A DNA stretch of 64,000 nucleotides from Deltaproteobacteria bacterium (GTDB taxonomy: Bacteria > Desulfobacterota > Deferrimicrobia > Deferrimicrobiales > Deferrimicrobiaceae), in contig JACRCO010000037.1 of assembly GCA_016218975.1 (NCBI GenBank), forward strand, positions 124,001-188,000. The letters run 5' to 3'. A program made the position numbers and the translations under genes. Under the pieces are notes generated by a model that worked only from the letters and a program-made list of their open reading frames with translations, was not told the DNA's origin and ran no database searches. Below, piece after piece: positions 19,784-26,981 of the stretch. The number at the start of each line of letters is the position of its first letter. The stretch's first letter is position 1.

Positions 19784-21157
19784 TCAGGGAACGTGCATCC
19801 TGTAGGTTTTCCAGTCTATCCCGAGACTCTGTATCTTGTAATTCAGGACCCTTGCGCTGATCCCGAGAAGCCTTGCTGCCTCCTTCTGAATCCCTCCTGA
19901 AGAATGGAGAGCCTTCATTATCGCAGCTCTTTCAAGTTTCTCCAGGTTCAGCACATCTCCCGGCGACAACACGTCTTCATCCGGCCGTCCTTCCATCGTC
20001 AGGCTGGACGGCTCGATCATTTCGTATTCGCATAAGAGAACGGCGCGCTCGATCGCGTTCTGCAACTCCCGAACGTTGCCGGGCCAGTTATACGATCGCA
20101 ACTTCCCGATCGCCGCGGGGGAAAACGTGGTGACCTTCTTTTTGAATTCGACCGCGTAACGGTTCAGGAAAAATCTCGCGAGGGGCAGGATATCCTCTGC
20201 CCGCTCCCGCAAAGGCGGCACGTGAAGGTTCACAACGTTCAGCCTGAAGAACAGGTCCTGGCGGAAACGGCCTTCTTTTACTTCCGTGCGCATGTCCTTG
20301 TTGGTGGCGGCAACAACCCTCACGTCCACCTTTATGCTTTTTCCGCTGCTTCCCAACCGTTCGAATTCCTGCTCCTGAAGCACCCGCAACACCTTCGCCT
20401 GTGTGGTGGAGCTCATGTCCCCGATCTCGTCGAGGAATATGGTTCCCTTGTCAGCCTGCTCGAATCGGCCGATCCGCAGCCTTTCCGCGCCGGTGAACGC
20501 TCCCTTTTCATGGCCGAACAGCTCGCTTTCCAGCAGGTTCTCATGCAGCGCGGCGCAGTTCACTTTCACGAGCGCGCATTTCGCACGCGGACTGCCGAAG
20601 TGGATGAGCGTCGCGAGAAGCTCCTTGCCGGTTCCGGTTTCGCCTGTTACCAATATGGTGGCGGTGGTCGGTGCGACCTTCCTGATCACGTTCAGGATCT
20701 CTTTCATGCCGCGGCTCTCCGCAACCAGCGCATCGTCCTCCATCGCGCTCCGGTAGGCGGACTTCTGGAAAAAGTCCAGCTCACCCTTCATGCTCCCCAT
20801 CTTGCGGGCGGTTTTCACGCAATGGATCAGGTGGTCGATCTCGAACGGCTTCTGTATGTAATCGAACGCCCCGAGCCTGAGGGCCTGCACCGCCGTTTCC
20901 ACCGTCGCATAAGCGGTCATGAGGATCACTTCCGTTTCCGAGCTTACCTCCTTGGCTTTCTTGAGGATGTCGACCCCTGTCAGATCCCCGAGCTTTATGT
21001 CGCTGACGACGACATGATAGGATTCGGTCTCCAGTTTCCTCACCGCTTCCATGCCCGAGGAAGCCTCGTGAACGGCATACCCCGCTTCCTCGAAAGAAAC
21101 CTTGATCCCGGCCCTGAGGGAATCGTTGTCCTCTACGATCAGTATCTTATCCGCCAC
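19784..21157 (-). CDS. NtrC-family sigma-54-dependent response regulator
   Basis: This 457-residue activator has a receiver domain (phospho-acceptor Asp53 in VVVSDIKLGD), an AAA+ domain with Walker A GETGTGKE, the sigma-54-contacting loop GAFTGA and Walker B FLDEIGDM, and a Fis-type helix-turn-helix at the C-terminus (EAARLLGISARVLNYKI). It overlaps the kinase gene upstream by 11 nt and is its evident partner. Four sigma-54-type promoters lie within 10 kb, so they are its likely targets. PrsR, the known PEP-CTERM regulator, belongs to this broad family. Confidence 0.93.
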   Translation of the reverse strand: MADKILIVEDNDSLRAGIKVSFEEAGYAVHEASSGMEAVRKLETESYHVVVSDIKLGDLTGVDILKKAKEVSSETEVILMTAYATVETAVQALRLGAFDYIQKPFEIDHLIHCVKTARKMGSMKGELDFFQKSAYRSAMEDDALVAESRGMKEILNVIRKVAPTTATILVTGETGTGKELLATLIHFGSPRAKCALVKVNCAALHENLLESELFGHEKGAFTGAERLRIGRFEQADKGTIFLDEIGDMSSTTQAKVLRVLQEQEFERLGSSGKSIKVDVRVVAATNKDMRTEVKEGRFRQDLFFRLNVVNLHVPPLRERAEDILPLARFFLNRYAVEFKKKVTTFSPAAIGKLRSYNWPGNVRELQNAIERAVLLCEYEMIEPSSLTMEGRPDEDVLSPGDVLNLEKLERAAIMKALHSSGGIQKEAARLLGISARVLNYKIQSLGIDWKTYRMHVP

Positions 21158-22247
21158 TCTTCTGCCTCGCCGGAATCTTTAAGATGAATTCGGTTCCCTT
21201 TCCCGGAATGCTTCGAAGATCCAGAATTCCTCCGTGGACGTGAACGATTTTCTGCGCCATAGGCAGGCCGATCCCGGTCCCTGTTTTTTTCGTCGTAAAA
21301 AAAGGCACGAAGATCCGATCCTGGATCTCGAGAGGTATCCCGGGCCCGTCGTCGTTTATGCTGATGCGCACGAACTCCTTTTCGATCTCCTTGGATGCGG
21401 GAAGGATCGTTTCGATCCGGCGGTTCAAGTCGACACGGTCGCTGAAATAGCGGGCCGTCCTTATCGTGATATCTACCTTTCCCTTTCCGTTGCACGCTTC
21501 CGCCGCATTTATCAATATATTGGCAATCGCCTGTTCCAGCAATCCCTCGTCGGCTTCCACGGCGGGCCGTTTATCCTTCGGCTTGTCGATGCGGAATTCC
21601 ATGCCGGGGTGGATCGCCTGGATCCTTTGCACCACCTGCTCGACGATCCTGTCGACCACGATCGTACGGATACTGAGTTCGGCGGGCCGCACGAAATTCA
21701 GGCACTCGCGGATTATGTATTCCACCCTTCCTATTTCCTGCGAAATCATTCCCACGGAGGACTTGAGTTTTTCGTCCCCCGAAATATGGGAGCGCAGGAT
21801 TCCGCAATGGACGCCGATGCTCGCGATCGGGTTTCGTATCTCGTGGGCGAGTCCCGCCGCCATCTGTCCCAGAAGGAGCAGCCTCTGCTTAAGGTTCTCG
21901 TTTTCCTCCGCCATCTCTACGTGGGTCAGGTCCTTGAAGAAGGCGCAAATTCCTATCTTTTTCTTCCCTTCCTTAAGCTCCGACAGGGTGAAGCCCAGGA
22001 ATTGGCGCTCCCCGTCCTTTCCCGGCAAATCGACTTCGAGCCTCGTCGGCAGGTAGTTCATCGCTATCGATTCGCTTAGCACACGAAAGAAGGAATTTTC
22101 CCCTGCCCGGTCATGGATGCTTTCACCGGGTTTCAGGGGGCTTCCTTCAAGGATTTTCTTCCCGATGGGGTTGATGTACGCGATCGTGCCGTCCATGTAC
22201 ATGGCTACGATCCCCGCACGGAAGCTGGACAATATCATCTTTTCCAA
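21147..22247 (-). CDS. PAS-domain sensor histidine kinase (NtrB/AtoS type)
   Basis: This 366-residue kinase has an N-terminal PAS domain (about 10-115), a HisKA dimerisation helix with the phospho-His in GLAHEIRNPIASIG near residue 138, and a HATPase domain with N box ANILINAAEA, DDGPGIP and GTGIGLPMAQ. No transmembrane helix or signal peptide is seen, so it should sense an internal signal or a partner protein. It is translationally coupled to the downstream NtrC-type regulator. Confidence 0.92.
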   Translation of the reverse strand: MEKMILSSFRAGIVAMYMDGTIAYINPIGKKILEGSPLKPGESIHDRAGENSFFRVLSESIAMNYLPTRLEVDLPGKDGERQFLGFTLSELKEGKKKIGICAFFKDLTHVEMAEENENLKQRLLLLGQMAAGLAHEIRNPIASIGVHCGILRSHISGDEKLKSSVGMISQEIGRVEYIIRECLNFVRPAELSIRTIVVDRIVEQVVQRIQAIHPGMEFRIDKPKDKRPAVEADEGLLEQAIANILINAAEACNGKGKVDITIRTARYFSDRVDLNRRIETILPASKEIEKEFVRISINDDGPGIPLEIQDRIFVPFFTTKKTGTGIGLPMAQKIVHVHGGILDLRSIPGKGTEFILKIPARQKSGG

Positions 22248-22343
22248 GTGGGTTCTCCATCGTCTGATGAAAAATCCTTATATTTAAATATAATGGAATG
22301 AGGTTCCACGGACAATGATCGTCGGAAAAAGATGAAAGGATGC

Positions 22344-22362
22344 GGGGAGCCGGACGCTCCCC
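22344..22362 (-). terminator. possible terminator hairpin downstream of the His-rich gene
   Basis: GGGGAGC-CGGAC-GCTCCCC is a perfect 7-bp stem. On the minus strand it is followed by a T-rich but interrupted stretch, so termination is only plausible. Confidence 0.35.
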
Positions 22363-22446
22363 TCCGTGCCCGGACACTCTCGAAACAAAAGCGATTCTCC
22401 GCGCGTGCCGGTTCGCCTTGCCGCCGGCCCGGGATGAGGCCCTTCC

Positions 22447-23211
22447 TCAGACCGAATTTTTTATCCTGATCCTGCACCCGGTCGAAGTGGCATGCTGATG
22501 ATGATCGCACATCCCGACGTACAGGGTATATACGCCGTCCGGGTATGCGGTGGTGTCCATTTTGTAGGAGAACTTCCCCTCGCATTTCTTGTCGTAGAAT
22601 TCCTCTTCGACGAGGGTGTGATCGAGATAATACCTGACGCCGTACCCGACTTCTTCGCCGTAACCCAATTTGGAAAGATCCGCCAGTTCGGATTCTATCG
22701 TCACCACCCCCGACAGCACATCGCCTTGTTTGACGGAAGTGACCGTCAGTTCCGGAACTACATTCGTTCCATCCTTGTAAAGGTTATGCGAGTGGCCATG
22801 CGGATGTCCGTGGACTATTTCCTCGTCCGACAGGCCCTCCACGGAATACCGGCCGGGGGCATAGGTCTTGAGGGGTTCTCCCTCCATCATTATGATCGCC
22901 TCCGAAAGGTCGATGATTTTCCCTTCGTAGTCCCTGCCGTCCCATGTCTCCGTGTGCGTCCCCGCCTCGCGTGTTTCCCAGTTCACGATGGTTTTCAGAT
23001 AAAGCTCCCGGGTCTTCGCCTTGATCACCTTAATGCTGATCCTTGCAGGCTCGTCGATGGTGTATGTGATGACCCCGACTTCGCCTTTCGCCGGATCGAA
23101 GGCGAACGCCCTCTCCATTTTGAAATCCTTGAAACTGAGCTTTACGGGCTTGTGGCCTCCGTGTCCTTCCGGGTGGTCATGGTCGTGATGATGATGGTTG
23201 TGCTCTTCCAC
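22447..23211 (-). CDS. His-rich protein with FlgD-Ig-like domain
   Basis: This 254-residue protein opens with nine His among its first 20 residues (MEEHNHHHHDHDH...), has a second His cluster HGHPHGHSHN near residue 140 and a third, CDHHQH, near the C-terminus. The middle (about 35-115) resembles the FlgD Ig-like fold, with the hallmark WDGRDYEGK; a second beta-rich domain follows. It has no signal peptide or membrane helix. It is a clear paralogue of the product of 26270-26959, which lacks the His clusters. Divalent metal binding is inferred from the His clusters. It lies 17 bp downstream of the methyltransferase gene. Confidence 0.8.
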   Translation of the reverse strand: MEEHNHHHHDHDHPEGHGGHKPVKLSFKDFKMERAFAFDPAKGEVGVITYTIDEPARISIKVIKAKTRELYLKTIVNWETREAGTHTETWDGRDYEGKIIDLSEAIIMMEGEPLKTYAPGRYSVEGLSDEEIVHGHPHGHSHNLYKDGTNVVPELTVTSVKQGDVLSGVVTIESELADLSKLGYGEEVGYGVRYYLDHTLVEEEFYDKKCEGKFSYKMDTTAYPDGVYTLYVGMCDHHQHATSTGCRIRIKNSV

Positions 23212-23228
23212 TTATCCGTCTCCTTTGG

Positions 23229-24047
23229 CTAATATTTTGAAAATATCGCGAATCTGTGGTGCGCCCACACGCTCTTCACCCACCAGGGAATCGCCATTCT
23301 TTCAAGAAACGCGAACTTGTCGATTTTTCGCTTCATGCCTTCATCGCGTCCATTGTAATACCGCATGATATCCCACGTCCAACGATCCGCTTGCCCCTCC
23401 CCGCTCCCGAAGATTTTTCTGATGTAAGGACCGATCGGAAAGCAGGTATCGGGCCATGGCGGGACATCGAGGACTCCTTGCGCCTTCATTTCCAGGCCAA
23501 GGGACGCCATCAGGGAACGTATCAATCCCATGTCGGCCCATTTTTCATCTACCCTGCCGAAGAAATCCCTGTCGAAAAAATGCTTCCTCAAAAGATAACC
23601 CGCCTGTCGCCTGTTCGGCATGAAAATAAGAACCATGCCCGATGCGACCCTGGCGATTTCCGAAAGAAGCGATTTCGCTTGCCTGACGTGCCACAACGCG
23701 GCGAAATTCCATACCAGGTCGAAACTGCCGTCTTCGAAGGGCAACCTCGACATATCTACGTGCTTTATTATCTTATACTTATCGGCATATGGCAGCTCCT
23801 TCCAAAGGCAGGCCGCTTCTTCGACATGAGTGTCGTTCGTGCCGACTAAGGTGACGTTGCATCCTTTTTCCGCAAAATGAACGCTGTTTATTCCGGTCAA
23901 ACCCGTCATGCCGTAGATCGGGACTTCCAACACATTTCTGATATTAGTGGAACAAGTTATCGAATCGAAAAAATCGTTCAACATGAATCTTTCGTACACC
24001 GTACCGAGCCCTTCATCGTAATTTCGAGCGTTTGGCAAATTTACCAT
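23229..24047 (-). CDS. class I SAM-dependent methyltransferase
   Basis: This 272-residue protein carries a Rossmann-type methyltransferase core: a divergent motif I (VLEVPIYGMTGLTGI), an acidic VDMSRLPFEDGSFDLVWNFAALWH stretch covering motifs II to IV, and MVLIFMPN. The glycine-rich loop is unusual, lacking the normal GxGxG, so the substrate cannot be predicted. I prefer the ATG at 24047, nine nt after AGGA, over the ATG at 24074. It is followed closely by the His-rich FlgD-like gene, and a sigma-54 promoter lies 75 bp upstream. Confidence 0.78.
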   Translation of the reverse strand: MVNLPNARNYDEGLGTVYERFMLNDFFDSITCSTNIRNVLEVPIYGMTGLTGINSVHFAEKGCNVTLVGTNDTHVEEAACLWKELPYADKYKIIKHVDMSRLPFEDGSFDLVWNFAALWHVRQAKSLLSEIARVASGMVLIFMPNRRQAGYLLRKHFFDRDFFGRVDEKWADMGLIRSLMASLGLEMKAQGVLDVPPWPDTCFPIGPYIRKIFGSGEGQADRWTWDIMRYYNGRDEGMKRKIDKFAFLERMAIPWWVKSVWAHHRFAIFSKY

Positions 24048-24121
24048 TCCTGCGGTTCCTGCAAGAGTGAGCATCGGATTTTCGAGACTGTTCCTTTACT
24101 TTTCTTATCGGTGTATCGTCC

Positions 24122-24137
24122 CGCAGTTATTGTGCCA
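24122..24137 (-). promoter_or_regulatory. sigma-54 promoter of the methyltransferase / His-rich protein operon
   Basis: Read on the minus strand, TGGCACA-ATAA-CTGCG has a perfect TGGCAC at -24, GC at -12 and correct spacing. The spacer ATAA is the same as at 14192 and 17535. The predicted start near 24111 gives a leader of about 63 nt. Confidence 0.65.
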
Positions 24138-24812
24138 GAGGGATAACTATTATTCCACACGGGAGATATTTCGCATAAGTTATCAATATTACGAGGTATT
24201 CCAAATGCGCTGCAAGTGATCACGAACAAGTCGATCAAGAAATCGGCAGGCGATATGCGTAAAATATTCCTCACAAAACGCAAGAGATGCAAATATTTTC
24301 CCTATCATTAGGGGCAGTTTGGTAGCGCGCGAAATCGGCGTCTCACAGAGTGTTTAATTTACTCGGTTTTTTGTTCCTCCGTTATTGCCGCCTTGCGCGC
24401 ATCCCGACCGGGACGCCAACCGTACCGCGCGTAACGACCGCTTCGCCATCGAAGCGGTATAAAGCCTTTCCGGGTCATCGCAGTTCACCGCAATGCTCCA
24501 TGGTAACCCAATGTAGCGACACCGTGCTGCCCGGCGCATCTCATTGGCACACAACCAATTGATATCATTAATTTATTCTCTATAAACTGCCTGTAATAAT
24601 AAACAGGCCGTATTTCGATAATCGACACGTTTCCATACGGACTTCCTACTCGTAACCACCCATCCATGAATTGGAATATGTACCCCTTGAGTACAAATTA
24701 TGGAATTATATGACAAAGAACAAGAAATATTTTCACACCCCTGCTCCCTCACCCCTGCCATCCATCATCAATTGCTCTTCATTATCATGATGTTATATAT
24801 ATTTCTCGAGTA
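24138..24812. other. large AT-rich divergent intergenic region
   Basis: No convincing gene is present on either strand; short open frames here lack ribosome-binding sites and family features. It separates two divergent sigma-54 promoters. A GC-rich structured island lies at 24380-24545. A D-arm-like string AGTTTGGTAGCGCGC near 24316-24330 has no matching T-arm, so it is not a tRNA. Confidence 0.6.
24380..24545. ncRNA. GC-rich island with stacked hairpins (possible structured RNA)
   Basis: Inside an AT-rich gap this 165-bp stretch is strikingly GC-rich. It holds a perfect hairpin ACCGCTTCG-CCAT-CGAAGCGGT (about 24436-24457), a TCCC-GACC-GGGA hairpin (about 24402-24413), and TTGCGCGC/GCGCGTAA arms that can pair around the latter. 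The strand and class are unknown. It does not match a riboswitch I can name. Confidence 0.35.
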
Positions 24813-24828
24813 TGGCATGCGTCTTGAA
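24813..24828 (+). promoter_or_regulatory. sigma-54-like promoter of the second PEP-CTERM operon
   Basis: TGGCATG-CGTC-TTGAA has a strong -24 half; the -12 half reads TTGA instead of TTGC, so it is the weakest of the four sites. The predicted start near 24840 gives a leader of about 58 nt. Confidence 0.5.
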
Positions 24829-24897
24829 GACTATATGTCGTGAAATGTTCACTTGTGATTGTGGACACACCAAACCATAGAAGGGAGGGGAAAAAAG

Positions 24898-25626
24898 ATG
24901 AGGAAGTTAGTAATACCGGTATTCCTGGTTGTCATGTTGGTCGCAACCAGCGCTTTGGCTGCTCCGATCGTGTACTCCAACACCCGGCCTCAGCCCGTCG
25001 GTTCGTCTGCAGAAACTTCGCTCCAGACGATTCTCGACACGATCACGGGCTCGCCCGGGTCCATCAACGCGTACTCGGATCAGAAGAACGCAGGGTATTG
25101 GGGGCTGCAGAATCCGGCTCCCGGAGTCATCGCCCCGTTGCTCCGGTTCCAGTTCGCGGGCAATTCGAACGAGTTCGGGCTTTGGAGCGGGAAGGACACT
25201 AACGGGCCGATCAATACCCGGGCGATCTTCCTGGGAAGCGCAACCCCGACGGATTTCGCGCTCGTTCAGTGGCTTACCTCAAGCAGTGGCGTTATCTTCG
25301 GCGGCAGCGGAGTTGCAGCAGGGGCGTTCTCGGGCATTCCGATCAACGGATTCGGGTTCTACATTTCGGGACAGGGCGGCACTTTCTTTTCCATCGACCA
25401 GCTGAACGGCGGCTATGCGCAGATGTTGGCCTATCAGCAGGCTGCCAGCAACACGTGGATCCTCGCTTTCGAGGACCTTCCGAGAGCGGGAGCCGATGGC
25501 GATTTCAACGACAAGGTCGTGTCAGTTGAATCGATCGTGCCTGTTCCCGAACCGGGAACGATGTTCCTCCTCGGTTCCGGCCTGGTAGGCCTTGCCGGGT
25601 GGGGCCGCAAGAAGTTCAGGAAATAA
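24898..25626 (+). CDS. PEP-CTERM-anchored exported protein
   Basis: This 242-residue protein has a signal peptide (MRKLVIPVFLVVMLVATSALA) and a C-terminal PEP-CTERM signal with VPEPGTM, hydrophobic FLLGSGLVGLAGWG and basic RKKFRK. Just before it the sequence AFEDLPRAGADGDFNDKVV resembles the calcium-binding-like DxDxDFND segment found in many PEP-CTERM proteins with a DUF4114-type domain. The ATG follows AAGGGAGGGG by 8 nt. It heads an operon with the Cys-repeat and Ig-like genes. Its sorting signal is nearly identical to that of the product of 14252-14983, so both are probably processed by the same exosortase, encoded elsewhere. Confidence 0.9.
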   Translation: MRKLVIPVFLVVMLVATSALAAPIVYSNTRPQPVGSSAETSLQTILDTITGSPGSINAYSDQKNAGYWGLQNPAPGVIAPLLRFQFAGNSNEFGLWSGKDTNGPINTRAIFLGSATPTDFALVQWLTSSSGVIFGGSGVAAGAFSGIPINGFGFYISGQGGTFFSIDQLNGGYAQMLAYQQAASNTWILAFEDLPRAGADGDFNDKVVSVESIVPVPEPGTMFLLGSGLVGLAGWGRKKFRK

Positions 25627-25671
25627 GCTTAAAAAGACAAAAACAACAATACTCCAAGGAGGAAATACACA

Positions 25672-25893
25672 ATGTGCTGTGGAACCGCAAAGTCGCCTTG
25701 CATCGAGATCGAGCTTCATCCGACGGTGGCGGAGAACTGCTGCGGGACGGCGAAGTCGCCCTGCATCGAGATCGAGCTTCATCCGACGGTGGTGGAGAAC
25801 TGCTGCGGGACGGCGAAGTCGCCCTGCATCGAGATCGAGCTTCATCCTGAGGTCGAGGAAAACAGCTCCGAGTCCGAAACCGCGACCGAATAA
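25672..25893 (+). CDS. small Cys-rich protein of three 21-residue repeats
   Basis: This 73-residue protein is an initiator Met, three tandem repeats starting CCGTAKSPCIEIELHP, and an acidic SSESETATE tail. Each unit has three Cys and one His, nine Cys in all. A strong AAGGAGG lies 9 nt upstream of the ATG. There is no signal peptide or membrane segment. Copy 1 differs from copies 2 and 3 mostly at synonymous positions, which argues for selection on the protein. It follows the PEP-CTERM gene by 45 bp and its stop overlaps the next ATG (TAATG). Metal binding or serving as a modified-peptide substrate are possibilities; I know no family for it. Confidence 0.8.
   Translation: MCCGTAKSPCIEIELHPTVAENCCGTAKSPCIEIELHPTVVENCCGTAKSPCIEIELHPEVEENSSESETATE
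25675..25863 (+). repeat. 3 x 63-bp tandem repeat within the Cys-rich gene
   Basis: Units lie at 25675-25737, 25738-25800 and 25801-25863. Units 2 and 3 are almost identical over their first 47 bases. Unit 1 carries several silent changes. Unit 3 diverges at its end where the acidic tail begins. Confidence 0.95.
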
Positions 25894-26171
25894 TGGGAAG
25901 CAACGTACTGCCGGCTAACAACGAGTGGATCGAAGTATCGCCGAACGTGAAGGTCTCGGGACCTTCGCACAAGGCGTTCCTGGCGGGGGTGGTAAGTAAT
26001 CAGCCGGAGAACGATCCCGATGACATCCGCATCGAAGACGAATCGAAGAAGATCGTCATCAGGCGGAGAAACGAGCGGGAAGAAGACAGGGTTTTCACCA
26101 TAACGTACGGGGTGAACGCCCACGGAGCCGATTACTTCGTAAACCGGAAGGTAGTCGTCAGGAAGGTGTAG
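25893..26171 (+). CDS. small single-domain Ig-like protein
   Basis: This 92-residue protein resembles the closing module of bacterial Ig-like domains. VVSNQPEN followed by DDIRIEDE, then RRRN, VFTITYG and a terminal VVVRKV match the usual SN-P-N...D-DW-I...LRAER...RVYTIT...VTV pattern. It has no signal peptide. Its ATG overlaps the stop of the Cys-repeat gene, so the two are translationally coupled, and an intrinsic terminator ends the operon 40 bp downstream. The family call rests on motif resemblance. Confidence 0.7.
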   Translation: MGSNVLPANNEWIEVSPNVKVSGPSHKAFLAGVVSNQPENDPDDIRIEDESKKIVIRRRNEREEDRVFTITYGVNAHGADYFVNRKVVVRKV

Positions 26172-26210
26172 ACCGCACGGTCGGCAGCCGGGAATTTCTT
26201 CGAGGCAGCT

Positions 26211-26246
26211 GAGGGCGGGGTGATATAATCACCTCGCCCTCTTTTT
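26211..26246 (+). terminator. intrinsic terminator of the PEP-CTERM / Cys-repeat operon
   Basis: GAGGGCGGGGTGA pairs with TCACCTCGCCCTC around a TATAA loop (one mismatch) and is followed by TTTTT. Confidence 0.9.
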
Positions 26247-26269
26247 ATAAAATCAAATTACGGACGGAC

Positions 26270-26959
26270 ATGCGAAAAATGGACAGGGAAAAATTCAAGA
26301 TCGACATCAATACGCCCGACCCGGGTTACGAGCCGTTCCCGGTGTCGATTATGAACCGTTCCACTTACGAGGCCACGACATTCGACCCGGCCCTTGGAAA
26401 ACCGGCCGCCATTTCCTACCGCCTGAACAAGGCCGGCTGCATCCGGATCAGGATCGTCCACAGGAACCGCGCCGACATGCTGATACGCACGCTGCAGGAC
26501 TGGACCAGGCAGGAGTTCGGAAAATATTCGATCCTCTGGGACGGGCGGGATTCCTCGGGAAACATCGTGGACAACAGGCAAATCCTTGTCCTCTTCGAAT
26601 CGAAGGACAAGGATAACGGACTTCGCCATCGCGATCATGAAGAAAGCGGGTGCCGCGACCCCATGCTTTCCGTGAGGACCGACCCGGCTCCAGATCGACC
26701 TCTCAAGGGAACATTAGATATATGGACGTCGTTGGCGGCCGAATCGGTCGATTTCGGAAGGGAAAACGGCTTCGAGGCGAGATATTACATGGACGGCAAG
26801 TTATTCCGGACGGATAAGGCGGATCCGGGAACGAAGGAGTTCCACATCCGTCTCGACTTATCCGAACTGGAAAACGGCGAACATCTCATCACCGTCAATA
26901 TCGACGATCTTTCGGATCACACTGGGTCGGCAGGCGTCAGGATAACGGTCTGCAACTGA
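26270..26959 (+). CDS. FlgD-Ig-like domain protein, paralogue of the His-rich protein
   Basis: This 229-residue protein has a FlgD Ig-like domain (about 30-115; ILWDGRDSSGNIVDN) and a second beta-rich domain ending SDHTGSAGVRITVCN. It aligns along its whole length with the product of 22447-23211: FDPA.GK near the start, WDGRD in the middle, ARYYMDGKLF and the GVRI-V-N ending. It lacks that paralogue's His clusters. No signal peptide is seen. Start 26270 is chosen, with ATG 26279 a possible alternative. It lies just after a terminator, so it may need its own promoter, and it converges on a glycosyltransferase gene. Confidence 0.78.
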   Translation: MRKMDREKFKIDINTPDPGYEPFPVSIMNRSTYEATTFDPALGKPAAISYRLNKAGCIRIRIVHRNRADMLIRTLQDWTRQEFGKYSILWDGRDSSGNIVDNRQILVLFESKDKDNGLRHRDHEESGCRDPMLSVRTDPAPDRPLKGTLDIWTSLAAESVDFGRENGFEARYYMDGKLFRTDKADPGTKEFHIRLDLSELENGEHLITVNIDDLSDHTGSAGVRITVCN

Positions 26960-26981
26960 CTATTCCCGACGGGCTGCCCTT

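Noticed and set aside
24301-24345. tRNA-like D-arm string AGTTTGGTAGCGCGC
   Set aside because: No T-arm (GTTCGAATC-like) sequence, anticodon stem or acceptor pairing is found within 70 bases on either side.
24380-24545. c-di-GMP (GEMM) riboswitch resemblance
   Set aside because: Fragments such as AAAGCC and CGGGTC look similar, but the conserved GCACAGGGCAAACC and tetraloop-receptor elements are not present in order, so no riboswitch class is called.
24350-24562. Overlapping short open frames on both strands in the intergenic gap
   Set aside because: They have no ribosome-binding site, no recognisable motif, and coincide with the GC-rich hairpin island.
25675-25863. CRISPR-like array
   Set aside because: The units are directly adjacent with no variable spacers, and they lie in a coding frame.
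25522-25972. Minus-strand open frames across the Cys-repeat gene with repeated basic peptides
   Set aside because: They are shadow frames generated by the 63-bp tandem repeat; the plus strand has the ribosome-binding site, the start overlap and the protein-level conservation.
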